Shown piece by piece: positions 56,401-63,046 of a stretch of DNA of 64,000 nucleotides. Position 1 is the first letter of the stretch; each line of letters opens with the position of its first letter. This stretch comes from Micromonospora mirobrigensis (lineage in GTDB: Bacteria; Actinomycetota; Actinomycetes; Mycobacteriales; Micromonosporaceae). The position numbers and the translations under genes are program-made. Below the pieces are notes generated by a model that was not told the DNA's origin, searched no databases, and worked only from the letters and a program-made list of their open reading frames with translations. The stretch lies in the NCBI RefSeq assembly GCF_900091555.1, contig NZ_FMCX01000005.1, positions 186,001 through 250,000 on the forward strand, read 5' to 3'.

Positions 56401-57444
56401 GGCGTACAGCGGCAGGATCTCGGTGCCCAGCAGGGAACGCCTGTTCTGCACCAACTTGCCCAGCGCGTCGGCGGTGTCCCGGATCTCCCGCTCACCGCTG
56501 AGGAAGACCAGGATGTCGCCCGGCCCCTCGGCGGCCAGCTCCTCGACCGCGTCGCCGATGGCCTGGATCTGGTCGCGGACGTTCTCGCCGTCGGCGTCGT
56601 CCTCCTCGTCGGCCTCGCTGACCTCGACCAGCGGCCGGTAGCGCACCTCCACCGGGTAGGTGCGGCCGGAGACCTCGACGACCGGCGCGGGTCTGCCGTC
56701 GGCGTCGGCGAAGTGCTGGGCGAACCGGTCGGTCTCGATGGTCGCCGAGGTGATGATCACCTTGAGGTCGGGGCGGCGGGGGAGGAGCTGCCGGACGTAG
56801 CCGAGGATGAAGTCGATGTTGAGGCTGCGCTCGTGCGCCTCGTCGATGATCAGCGTGTCGTACTGCCGGAGCATCCGGTCGGTCTGGAGCTCGGCCAGCA
56901 GGATGCCGTCGGTCATCAGCTTGACCAGGCTGTTGTCGCCCACCTGGTCGGTGAAGCGGACCTTGTAGCCGACCACGTCGCCCAGCTCGGTGCCGAGCTC
57001 CTCGGCGATCCGGTCGGCGACGGTGCGGGCGGCCAGCCGGCGGGGCTGGGTGTGCCCGATCAGCCCGGTGATCCCGCGCCCCAGCTCCAGGCAGATCTTG
57101 GGCAGCTGGGTGGTCTTGCCGGAGCCGGTCTCGCCGGCCACGATCACCACCTGGTGGTCGCGGATCGCCGCGGCGATGTCGTCGCGACGCTCGCTGACCG
57201 GCAGCTGCGGCGGGTACGTGATCGTCGGCACCGCGGCCCGCCGGCTCGCCAGCCGCCCCTGCGCCCGGTCCACCTCGGCGGTGATCTCGGCGAGCGCGCT
57301 CTCCCGGCGCTGCGGATCCTTCAGCCGGCGCACGCCGTCGAGCCGCCGTTGCAGCCGGCGCTGGTCGCGGAACATCAGGTCGGGCAGGCGGCGGTGCAGC
57401 TCGCGGACGGGATCGGACGCGGCGGAGGCGGGTGGAGTCTGCAT
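53404..57444 (-). CDS. hrpA: ATP-dependent RNA helicase HrpA
   Basis: The 1346-aa DEAH-box helicase is full length. Walker A is GETGSGKT at residues 104-111, the DEAH box is at 201-204 (DEAHERS), followed by ITSATIETDRF and the helicase C domain with NVAETSLTVPGIKYVVDPG and QRKGRCGRTSDG. Beyond are the HA2/OB-fold domains and a long HrpA-specific C-terminal region (WMIEELRVNVFAQALGTPYPVSEQRI). It unwinds RNA using ATP; in enterobacteria it acts in mRNA processing and ribosome rescue. ATG 57444 is the start. It converges with DUF998 with a 34-base overlap. Confidence 0.95.
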   Translation of the reverse strand: MQTPPASAASDPVRELHRRLPDLMFRDQRRLQRRLDGVRRLKDPQRRESALAEITAEVDRAQGRLASRRAAVPTITYPPQLPVSERRDDIAAAIRDHQVVIVAGETGSGKTTQLPKICLELGRGITGLIGHTQPRRLAARTVADRIAEELGTELGDVVGYKVRFTDQVGDNSLVKLMTDGILLAELQTDRMLRQYDTLIIDEAHERSLNIDFILGYVRQLLPRRPDLKVIITSATIETDRFAQHFADADGRPAPVVEVSGRTYPVEVRYRPLVEVSEADEEDDADGENVRDQIQAIGDAVEELAAEGPGDILVFLSGEREIRDTADALGKLVQNRRSLLGTEILPLYARLSAAEQHRVFAAHTNRRVVLATNVAETSLTVPGIKYVVDPGTARISRYSTRLKVQRLPIEPVSQASANQRKGRCGRTSDGICIRLYDEQDFASRPEFTDPEILRTNLASVILQMTSIGLGDVAAFPFIDPPDRRNVTDGVNLLHELGALDPAETDPEKRLTALGRRLAQLPVDPRLARMVIEGERNGCATEVVVIAAALSIQDPRERPADRQAQADQAHARFADKESDFVAFLNLWRYLREQQRELSSSAFRRMCKAEYLNYLRVREWQDIVSQLRQVLRTPEPGDGRRGRRGATEPAGDGGRRGPAADLPEEIDTPKVHQSLLPGLLSHLGLKDAQKHEYLGARGAKFMIFPGSALFRKPPRWVMAAELVETSRLFGRVAGRVEPEWVEPLAQHLVKRSYSEPHWEKKQAAVMAYEKVTLYGIPIVTSRKVNFGRIDPTLSRELFIRHALVEGDWSTHHQFWADNQKLLTEVEELENRARRRDILVDDETIFQFYDERVPADVVSGRHFDSWWKQQRREQPDLLTFTRELLVNAGRGGVDEADYPDEWRADGVTLPLTYTFDPTAPTDGVTVDIPLPLLNQVPAESFDWQVPGLREELVIALIRSLPKAIRRNFVPVPDYARAALAAMPAGREPLLDALATQLRRMTGVTVPRDAWDTARLPAHLRVSFRILDEEDKPVAEGKDLPALQRQLRQEVRQVVAAAAPEVARTGLREWSIGTLPRTIEQVRAGYAVTAYPALVDEGATVGVKVFDSPAEQEAAHWAGTRRLLRLTVPSPAKFLQGRLTNEAKLALSRNPHGGVQALIDDAAGAAVDKLIADAGGPAWDAEGFAALRDRVRADLVDTVVEVMDRVRGVLASAYAVEQRLGATRNLAVVAALADIRNQLSGLMHPGFVTEAGYARLPDLLRYLTAIERRLDRLAGNPQRDKQQQDRVAVVQKEYREMLAALPPAKRQSVAARQIRWMIEELRVNVFAQALGTPYPVSEQRIYRAMDDAEGR

Positions 57445-57525
57445 GTCGTCGCCAAGGATAGGCAGGCGGGCCGACGTTCGCCCCCGGGTTACCGCCCCGC
57501 CGGCCGGCCTCCGTCGCCGCCCGGG

Positions 57526-58830
57526 TCACCGGCCGGGCGCCGTCGGGGCGTCGGTACGGGCCCGGCGCGGCGACGGCGGCGCGGCACCGGTGCTCGGGCG
57601 GGCGTCCTCGGGACGGCGCAGGGCGCGGATCCGCCGGGTGAACATCGGCAGCGCCGAGACGGCCAGGCCGGCCGCCCCGACCGCGACCGCACCCCGGCTG
57701 CCCAGCGTCGAGCCGAGCGCTCCGCCGGCCGCGGCGCCGACCGGCAGCACGCCGAAGATCAGCAGCCGGTAGCCGCCGTTGCTGCGGGCCAGGGAACCAC
57801 TGGGGATGACGATCTGGCGCAGCGTGACCGAGAGCACGTTCGCCGCGCCCAACCCGATCCCGCTGACGAACTGCACCACGGCCAGCCCGGTGGCGAGCGC
57901 CGCACCGGAACCGGGCAGGACGGGGATCAGCAGCGGCGTACCGGTGGAGAGGACGAGCGCGGCGGCGAACGCCCGTCCGTAGCCGAGCCGGTCGGCAGCC
58001 CGCAGCGAGGTGACGGTGCCGAGGAAGGCGCCGGCGCCGGCCGCGCTGATCGCCAGGCCGAACAGGCCGGCGCCGAGCCGCCGGTCGGTCACCGCCCAGA
58101 CCACCAGGTTGACGGTGAGGATCTGCGCCGCGCCGTTGTAGACGGTGGCGTGCACGGTCATCGCCCGCAGCCAGGGGTTGGCCGCGATCACCCGTAACCC
58201 CCCGAGGATCCCGGTCCCCTCCTCCTCGCGCGGCGGCGCCGGCTCCGGGCGTCGGGCCCGGTGCACCCCGACCGCGCTGGCCAGGTAGCTCACCGCGTCC
58301 AGGGCGATCGCCAGCGGCGGGCCGGTCAGCTGGGCCAGCCCGCCGGCGATGCCCGGGCCGGCCACCTGCGCCGCGGTGCTGGAGCCCTGGGCGGCCCGGT
58401 TGGCGGCGGCCAGGTCGTCCGACCCGACCAGCGACGGCAGGTAGGCGAAGCTGCCGATGTCGAAGACCACGCCGGCCGCGCCGACGGCCAACGCCACCGA
58501 CACCAGGAGGGGCACCGAGAGCAGCCCGGAAAGGTACGCGGCCGGGACGACCGCGAGTGCGGCGGCCCGGACCAGGTCGGCGAGCACCATGATCCGCCGC
58601 CGTCGGCGGCGTTCCAGCCAGTGGCCGACGAGCAGCGGCAACAGCAGGTTGGGCAGGTAGCCGGCGGTGGCGACGGCGGCGACCCCGGCGGCCCCGGCGT
58701 CCAGGGTCAGCGAGGCGACCAGGGGCAGGGCCACCGCGGTGACCTGGCTGCCCACCGCCGAGACGGTGTGGCCGGCCCAGAGCCAGCGGAAGTCGCGGTT
58801 GCGGGAGAGCAGGCCCGATCTTGTTACCAT
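57526..58830 (-). CDS. MFS transporter
   Basis: The 434-aa protein is a major facilitator with about twelve hydrophobic segments. The N-terminal NRDFRWLWAGHTVSAVGSQVTAVALPLVASL and the inter-helix LERRRRRRIMVLADLVRA are typical of the MFS_3/enterobactin exporter-like group. It ends in a Pro/Arg-rich tail. ATG 58830 follows AGGGGG. It is divergent from a CGNR-type regulator across a 61-base gap with a gtaac-g-gttac palindrome, suggesting it exports an antibiotic or metabolite under that regulator's control. Confidence 0.9.
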   Translation of the reverse strand: MVTRSGLLSRNRDFRWLWAGHTVSAVGSQVTAVALPLVASLTLDAGAAGVAAVATAGYLPNLLLPLLVGHWLERRRRRRIMVLADLVRAAALAVVPAAYLSGLLSVPLLVSVALAVGAAGVVFDIGSFAYLPSLVGSDDLAAANRAAQGSSTAAQVAGPGIAGGLAQLTGPPLAIALDAVSYLASAVGVHRARRPEPAPPREEEGTGILGGLRVIAANPWLRAMTVHATVYNGAAQILTVNLVVWAVTDRRLGAGLFGLAISAAGAGAFLGTVTSLRAADRLGYGRAFAAALVLSTGTPLLIPVLPGSGAALATGLAVVQFVSGIGLGAANVLSVTLRQIVIPSGSLARSNGGYRLLIFGVLPVGAAAGGALGSTLGSRGAVAVGAAGLAVSALPMFTRRIRALRRPEDARPSTGAAPPSPRRARTDAPTAPGR

Positions 58831-58847
58831 CTGAACCCCCTGATCCA

Positions 58848-58858
58848 GTAACGGTTAC
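58848..58858. promoter_or_regulatory. GTAAC-G-GTTAC palindrome between MFS and CGNR genes
   Basis: gtaacggttac is a perfect 5-bp inverted repeat in the 61-base divergent gap, with a further gttac at 58823-58827 at the MFS start. It is a candidate operator for the adjacent CGNR-type regulator or another repressor. Confidence 0.5.
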
Positions 58859-58891
58859 CGGTTGACCCTCCCATGCCGGTACGTTTTCCGC

Positions 58892-59452
58892 ATGCGACAG
58901 CCCGGTGACCGCGCTCCCGCGCCGGCCCCGCTCGCCCTGGTGCAGGACCTGGTCAACACCGCCGACATCGAGGCGGGACGGGACGTGCTGCGTACCGTCG
59001 ACGAGCTGGCGGCGTTCTGCGCGGTGCACCAGGTGCCGCCCACCGCGCTGACCGGCGCGGACGTGGCGCGGGCCCGACGGCTGCGCGAGGCGTTGCGCGA
59101 CGCCTGCCAGGCGCACACCGGCACCGACCTGCCGGCCGAGGCGGGCGCGGCGCTCGCCGAGCAGTTCCGCGCGGCCCCGCTGATGGTCACCTTCGGTCCC
59201 GACGGGCGGGCCGGCGCGGCGCCGGTGCCCGGGCTGAGCGGCGTCGACGTGCTGGTCGCCGAGGTGGGGCGCGGTGTCCTCGCGGCGGTGGCCGACGGCA
59301 CCTGGCCGCGGCTCAAGGCCTGCGCGGCGCACGGCTGCCGGTGGGTCTACTACGACCACAGTCCGGGCGGGCGCAGCCGCTGGTGCACGATGAGCATCTG
59401 CGGCGCCCGGGCCAAGATGCGCGCCTTCCGGGAACGCAACCGGCCCGGCTGA
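58892..59452 (+). CDS. CGNR zinc-finger (ABATE domain) regulator
   Basis: The 186-aa protein has an N-terminal ABATE-like ligand domain (LALVQDLVNTADIEAGRDVLRTVDELAAF) and a C-terminal CGNR-type zinc finger with C144, C149, C165 and C170 (CAAHGCRWVYYDHSPGGRSRWCTMSICGARAKMRAFR). The signature CGNR reads CGAR here. Such proteins are treated as stress-associated transcription factors, mostly uncharacterised. I chose ATG 58892 over an upstream in-frame ATG at 58862 because the family starts close to the LVNT motif. It is divergent from the MFS gene. Confidence 0.88.
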   Translation: MRQPGDRAPAPAPLALVQDLVNTADIEAGRDVLRTVDELAAFCAVHQVPPTALTGADVARARRLREALRDACQAHTGTDLPAEAGAALAEQFRAAPLMVTFGPDGRAGAAPVPGLSGVDVLVAEVGRGVLAAVADGTWPRLKACAAHGCRWVYYDHSPGGRSRWCTMSICGARAKMRAFRERNRPG

Positions 59453-59514
59453 CCGGGGATCGTCGGCCGGCCCGGCTAGAGTGACCGCCGACCGACCCCG
59501 TGGACGGAGGCCAG

Positions 59515-59982
59515 ATGAAGGAGACCGACCGGGCCCTGGTGCAGGCCGCCACGGCGGTGGCGAAGCTGCGCTGCCGCAGTGAGAACCACACCGTCGCCGC
59601 CGCGGTGCGTACGGTCGACGGCCGGGTGTTCACCGGGGTGAACGTCTACCACTTCACCGGCGGCCCGTGCGCCGAGCTGGTGGCGCTGGGCGCGGCCGCC
59701 ACCCAGGGCGCGGGGGAGCTGGAGGCGATCGTCGCGGTCGGCGACCGGGCTCGGGGTGTGCTCGCGCCCTGCGGGCGCTGCCGGCAGGTGCTGGCGGACC
59801 ATCACCCGTCGATCCGGGTGATCGTCGGTCCGATGGACGCGCTGCGGCTGGTGCCGGTCACCGACCTGCTGCCCGAGACGTACGTCTGGGCGGACCAGCA
59901 GCTGGAACCGGCGCTGACGGTCCGGACCGGTCAGTGGCCGATGCCGGCGGTGCCGGGCAGTCGCCCCGCCTCCGAGGACTGA
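59515..59982 (+). CDS. Cytidine/blasticidin deaminase-like protein
   Basis: The 155-aa protein matches the tetrameric cytidine deaminase fold: C52-A-E54 (GPCAELVAL) and P85-C86-G-R-C89 (APCGRCRQVL) supply zinc and the catalytic Glu. N43 in TGVNVYHFTGG is also typical. Using Cys rather than His in the CAE motif and the divergent C-terminus (TYVWADQQLEP) resemble the blasticidin-S deaminase side of the family. GGAGG lies five bases before ATG 59515. It follows the CGNR gene by 62 bases on the same strand. The substrate is uncertain. Confidence 0.88.
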   Translation: MKETDRALVQAATAVAKLRCRSENHTVAAAVRTVDGRVFTGVNVYHFTGGPCAELVALGAAATQGAGELEAIVAVGDRARGVLAPCGRCRQVLADHHPSIRVIVGPMDALRLVPVTDLLPETYVWADQQLEPALTVRTGQWPMPAVPGSRPASED

Positions 59983-60024
59983 ACGCACCCGCTGCGCGGG
60001 GTTCGGCACCTCTTGCGGAGGTTC

Positions 60025-60036
60025 TACAACGTTGTA
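60025..60036. promoter_or_regulatory. TACAACGTTGTA palindrome upstream of the PhyH gene
   Basis: A perfect 12-base palindrome, tacaacgttgta, lies 32 bases before the PhyH-like ATG at 60069. Such AACGTT-centred sites are typical LacI-family operators in actinomycetes; no LacI gene is in the window. Confidence 0.5.
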
Positions 60037-60068
60037 ATACTCGGGTCGTCCGCCGACGAGGAGGCCCG

Positions 60069-60932
60069 ATGACCCCGCACGCCACCCCGGCCACCACCCG
60101 ACCGGCCGGTCCCGCCGACGAGGCCGAGACCCCGGTCGAGGCCCTCGGTGACCTCTACCGCGACGGCATCACCGCCTGCCGTGGCGCGTTCTCCCCCGAC
60201 TGGGTCCGGCGGGTCGGCGAGGACGTCGACGCGGCCTTCCAGGAGGCCCGCTCCCGGCCCGACGGCGCCGTCGGCCGTGGCCCGCAGCGGTGGTACGTCG
60301 AGATCCACCCCGAGCAGCTGCGCGGCTTCGTCGACCTGGTCACCCACCCGTGGGTGGTGTCGGTCTGCCGCGCGGTCCTCGGCCCCGACTACGAGATCGT
60401 CGAGCTGGGCTTCGACATCCCCTTCCCCGGCGCGGCCATGCAGCCCTGGCACCGGGACTTCCCGATGCCGGAGGAGACCCGGCTGCGGCGGCGGCTCACC
60501 TCGCTGGCGTTCAACCTGACCACCGTGGACACCGTCGAGGCGATGGGCCCGTTCGAGATCGCCCCGGGCACCCAGTGGGACGACGGGCGGGACTTCGACC
60601 ACGAGATGTTCCCGCCGAAGGAGCGCTACCCCCGCTACGAGTCCCGCGCCGTGCGCAAGTACCCGAAGCGCGGGGACATCTCGGCGCGCTCGGCGCTCAC
60701 CGTGCACCGCGGCACCCCGAACGTCAGCGACCTGGCCCGACCCGTGCTGGTGCTCGGCGTCGACGCCCCCGGCGCGGGCAACGCCGGGCACCACGACCTG
60801 GCGGTCACCCGGGGCTACTGGGAGAGCCTGCCGGAGCTGGTCCGGGCCCACCTGCACTGCCCGGTGGTCGACGCGCTGGAGCCGATCCGGCAGAAGCACA
60901 CCATCGAGGGGCTGGTGATGGGCGCGGAGTGA
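60069..60932 (+). CDS. Phytanoyl-CoA dioxygenase (PhyH)-like enzyme
   Basis: The 287-aa protein is a non-heme iron, 2-oxoglutarate-type dioxygenase of the PhyH family. The iron ligands are H128-x-D130 (QPWHRDFPMP) and H213 (TVHRGTPNVS), with R224 a likely 2-oxoglutarate anchor. GPFEIAPGTQWDD is the conserved loop between them. ATG 60069 follows GAGGAGG. The substrate is unknown; actinomycete relatives act in secondary metabolism or compatible-solute hydroxylation. It is convergent with a MerR gene, six bases apart. Confidence 0.85.
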   Translation: MTPHATPATTRPAGPADEAETPVEALGDLYRDGITACRGAFSPDWVRRVGEDVDAAFQEARSRPDGAVGRGPQRWYVEIHPEQLRGFVDLVTHPWVVSVCRAVLGPDYEIVELGFDIPFPGAAMQPWHRDFPMPEETRLRRRLTSLAFNLTTVDTVEAMGPFEIAPGTQWDDGRDFDHEMFPPKERYPRYESRAVRKYPKRGDISARSALTVHRGTPNVSDLARPVLVLGVDAPGAGNAGHHDLAVTRGYWESLPELVRAHLHCPVVDALEPIRQKHTIEGLVMGAE

Positions 60933-60938
60933 GCGCGC

Positions 60939-61880
60939 TCAGCCCGCCGCCGCGCCGGTTCGGGCCCGCAGCGCCCGGATCGACCAGTCCAGCAGCGGTG
61001 TAAGGCTCTCGCCGGGCGGCCAGCCGTTGACCACGGAGAGCAGGTGCTCGTACCGCTCCCGGCGCGGGTCGGTCGCGGACTCCAGCCGGTCCAGCAGCCG
61101 CCGCCGCAGGTCGGCGTCGTCGGGGCGACCGCAGAGCCGCGCGTACCGGTCGGTGGCCGCGGCGACGACCGGATCGGCCCGGGGCGAGGTGGGGTCCACG
61201 CCGGCCGCGAGCGCCGGGCCGACCTGATGCGCGACCACCGCGACCGCGTCCCGGCGTACGCCCGGGGTGCCGGCCCGGTCGGCCGCGTGCTGCTCCGCCA
61301 GCCGCCGCAGGAGGGCCCGGAACTCCGGGTCGAGGGTCAGCTCGGCCAGCTCCGCCCAGGCCTCGACCTGGGCGTCGTCGGGGTCGTCGGGAAGGTCCGG
61401 GGTCAGCGACCGCCGGATCCCGGCGAACCCCGCCTCGGTGGGCAGGTCGGTGAAGGTGGCGTCGAGCAGGTCGTCGACCAGCCGCCGCCGCTGCGCCTCG
61501 GCGAGACCGGCGAGCCGGTGCATCAGGTCGGCCTGCGCCACCGTCGAGCCGCGCCGGGCCACCAGGGTCAGCACCGCGCGGCGCAGCCGCAGCGACCGGA
61601 TCTGGGCGGTCAGGGCGTCTGCGTGTGCCGCCGCGACCTCCGGGAACGAGATCTCCCGCTGCACCGCCCGACGGACGGTGGGCAGGTCCACGCCCAGCTC
61701 GCGCAGCGTCCGGACCAGGTCCAGCCGGTTCGCCGCCTCGGCGTCGTAACGACGGTGGCCGCTCGGGCCGCGGTCGGTCGGCGGCACGAGGCCCCGATCC
61801 GACCAGAACCGGATGGTTCTGACGGGCAGCCCGGTCCGCCGGGCCAGGTCGCCGATCGAGTAGCGGGTCTGGTCGTCCAT
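60939..61880 (-). CDS. MerR-family transcriptional regulator
   Basis: The 313-aa protein starts MDDQTRYSIGDLARRTGLPVRTIRFWSDRGLVPPTDRGPSGHRRYD, a standard MerR helix-turn-helix with the wing RRYD, then a coiled dimer helix (LRSLRLRRAVLTLVA) and a long C-terminal effector region of about 190 residues. It has no metal-binding cysteine pattern, so it likely responds to an organic ligand. ATG 61880 is the family start; a longer frame to 61976 would run into the iron boxes of the next operon, so I rejected it. Confidence 0.9.
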   Translation of the reverse strand: MDDQTRYSIGDLARRTGLPVRTIRFWSDRGLVPPTDRGPSGHRRYDAEAANRLDLVRTLRELGVDLPTVRRAVQREISFPEVAAAHADALTAQIRSLRLRRAVLTLVARRGSTVAQADLMHRLAGLAEAQRRRLVDDLLDATFTDLPTEAGFAGIRRSLTPDLPDDPDDAQVEAWAELAELTLDPEFRALLRRLAEQHAADRAGTPGVRRDAVAVVAHQVGPALAAGVDPTSPRADPVVAAATDRYARLCGRPDDADLRRRLLDRLESATDPRRERYEHLLSVVNGWPPGESLTPLLDWSIRALRARTGAAAG

Positions 61881-61933
61881 ACGCCCACCCTGCCGCCTCC
61901 ACCCGCTGGAGGCGCAAGGTCGCATCGACGAAT

Positions 61934-61952
61934 GCTGGTTAGGCAACCCTAA
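61934..61952 (+). promoter_or_regulatory. IdeR/DmdR iron box 1
   Basis: gctggttaggcaaccctaa matches 14 of 19 positions of the iron box TTAGGTTAGGCTAACCTAA. The core ttaggcaaccctaa is strong. It lies about 50 bases before the fecCD start. Confidence 0.75.
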
Positions 61953-61963
61953 GAATTCTCGAC

Positions 61964-61982
61964 TAAGGTAAGGCAATCCTAA
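61964..61982 (+). promoter_or_regulatory. IdeR/DmdR iron box 2
   Basis: taaggtaaggcaatcctaa matches 15 of 19 positions of the same consensus and ends 17 bases before GTG 62000. Two boxes in tandem 30 bases apart suggest firm iron repression of the permease operon. Confidence 0.82.
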
Positions 61983-61999
61983 GTCGAGAGGGGTGATCC

Positions 62000-63046
62000 G
62001 TGCCCAGCGCCGCCGTCCGGCCCACCCGGGCCGGCAGCCCGAGCCGCCGCGGCGTCGGCCGCCGCGTCGCGGTCGCCTCGGCCGCGGCCCTGCTGCTCAC
62101 CGTCGCGCTCCTCGCCAGCCTGACGCTGGGCAGCCGGACCCTCCCGGTCGACCAGGTGTGGGCCGCCCTGGTCGCCCCGGACGGCGGGGACGCCACCACG
62201 ATCGTCCGGGAGCTGCGGCTGCCGCGTACCGCCCTGGGCCTGGTCGTCGGGCTCGCCCTCGCCCTGGCCGGGGTGCTCTTCCAGGCCGTCACCCGCAACC
62301 CGCTCGCCGAGCCCCGGATCCTCGGCGTCAGCGCCGGCGCGTCCTTCGGCGTGGTGCTCGCCATCGCGGTCTTCGGCGTCGGCACCCTCTCCGGGTACGT
62401 CTGGTTCGGCGTCGCCGGCGCGCTCCTGGCCGGCCTGCTGGTCTTCGCCGTCGCCAACGGCACCCGCGAGGGCGCCACCCCGGTCACCCTCGCGCTGGTC
62501 GGCGCGGCCCTCGACGCCAGCCTCGCCGCCATCGTGTACGCGCTGCTCAGCATCGACGCCCGCACCTTCGAGGAGTACCGGTTCTGGGTGGTCGGCGGCC
62601 TCACCGGCCGGGACGTGGGCGTCGCCGGGCAGGTCCTCCCGTTCGTCCTCGCCGGGACCGTGCTGGCCGCCCTGGTCGCCCGCGGCCTGGACGCGCTCGC
62701 CCTCGGCGACGACGTGGCCCGCTCCCTCGGCAACCGGATCGGGCTGGTCCGCCTCGGTGCCGGCGGCGCCGCCGTGCTGCTCACCGGCGCCGCCGTGGCC
62801 GCCGCCGGGCCGATCGCCTTCGTCGGGCTGGCCGTGCCCCACCTGGCCCGGGCCCTGGTCGGCGCCGACCACCGGTGGTCCCTGCTGGTCGCCGGCCTGC
62901 TCGGGCCGACCCTGCTGCTCGCCGCCGACATCGCCGGCCGGCTGGTCGCCCCGCCCGGCGAGATCCCCGCCGGGATCGTCACCGCCCTGCTCGGCGCCCC
63001 GCTGCTCGCCCTGCTCGTCCGCCGCGCCCGGGTGGTGACCGCGTGA
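62000..63046 (+). CDS. FecCD-family siderophore ABC transporter permease
   Basis: The 348-aa integral membrane protein matches FecCD/FepD-type permeases, importing ferric siderophores. Visible motifs: RELRLPRTALGLVVGLALALAGVLFQAVTRNPLAEPRILGVSAGASFGVVLAI, the EYRFWVVGGLTGRD region, ALALGDDVARSLGNRIGLVRLG coupling loop, and AGPIAFVGLAVPHLARALVGADHRW. GTG 62000 follows GAGAGGGGTG. Two iron boxes precede it. Its stop overlaps the start of a second permease gene (GTGA), the usual arrangement for a heterodimeric channel. Binding protein and ATPase are outside the window. Confidence 0.95.
   Translation: MPSAAVRPTRAGSPSRRGVGRRVAVASAAALLLTVALLASLTLGSRTLPVDQVWAALVAPDGGDATTIVRELRLPRTALGLVVGLALALAGVLFQAVTRNPLAEPRILGVSAGASFGVVLAIAVFGVGTLSGYVWFGVAGALLAGLLVFAVANGTREGATPVTLALVGAALDASLAAIVYALLSIDARTFEEYRFWVVGGLTGRDVGVAGQVLPFVLAGTVLAALVARGLDALALGDDVARSLGNRIGLVRLGAGGAAVLLTGAAVAAAGPIAFVGLAVPHLARALVGADHRWSLLVAGLLGPTLLLAADIAGRLVAPPGEIPAGIVTALLGAPLLALLVRRARVVTA

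Noticed and set aside
53056..58197. A 1713-codon open frame opposite hrpA and the MFS gene
   Set aside because: It has low-complexity His/Val/Arg/Gln-rich translation with no recognisable domain, whereas the opposite strand has full HrpA motifs.
60939..61976. Extended MerR frame starting at 61976
   Set aside because: The extra 32 residues run through both iron boxes; the family N-terminus begins at ATG 61880.
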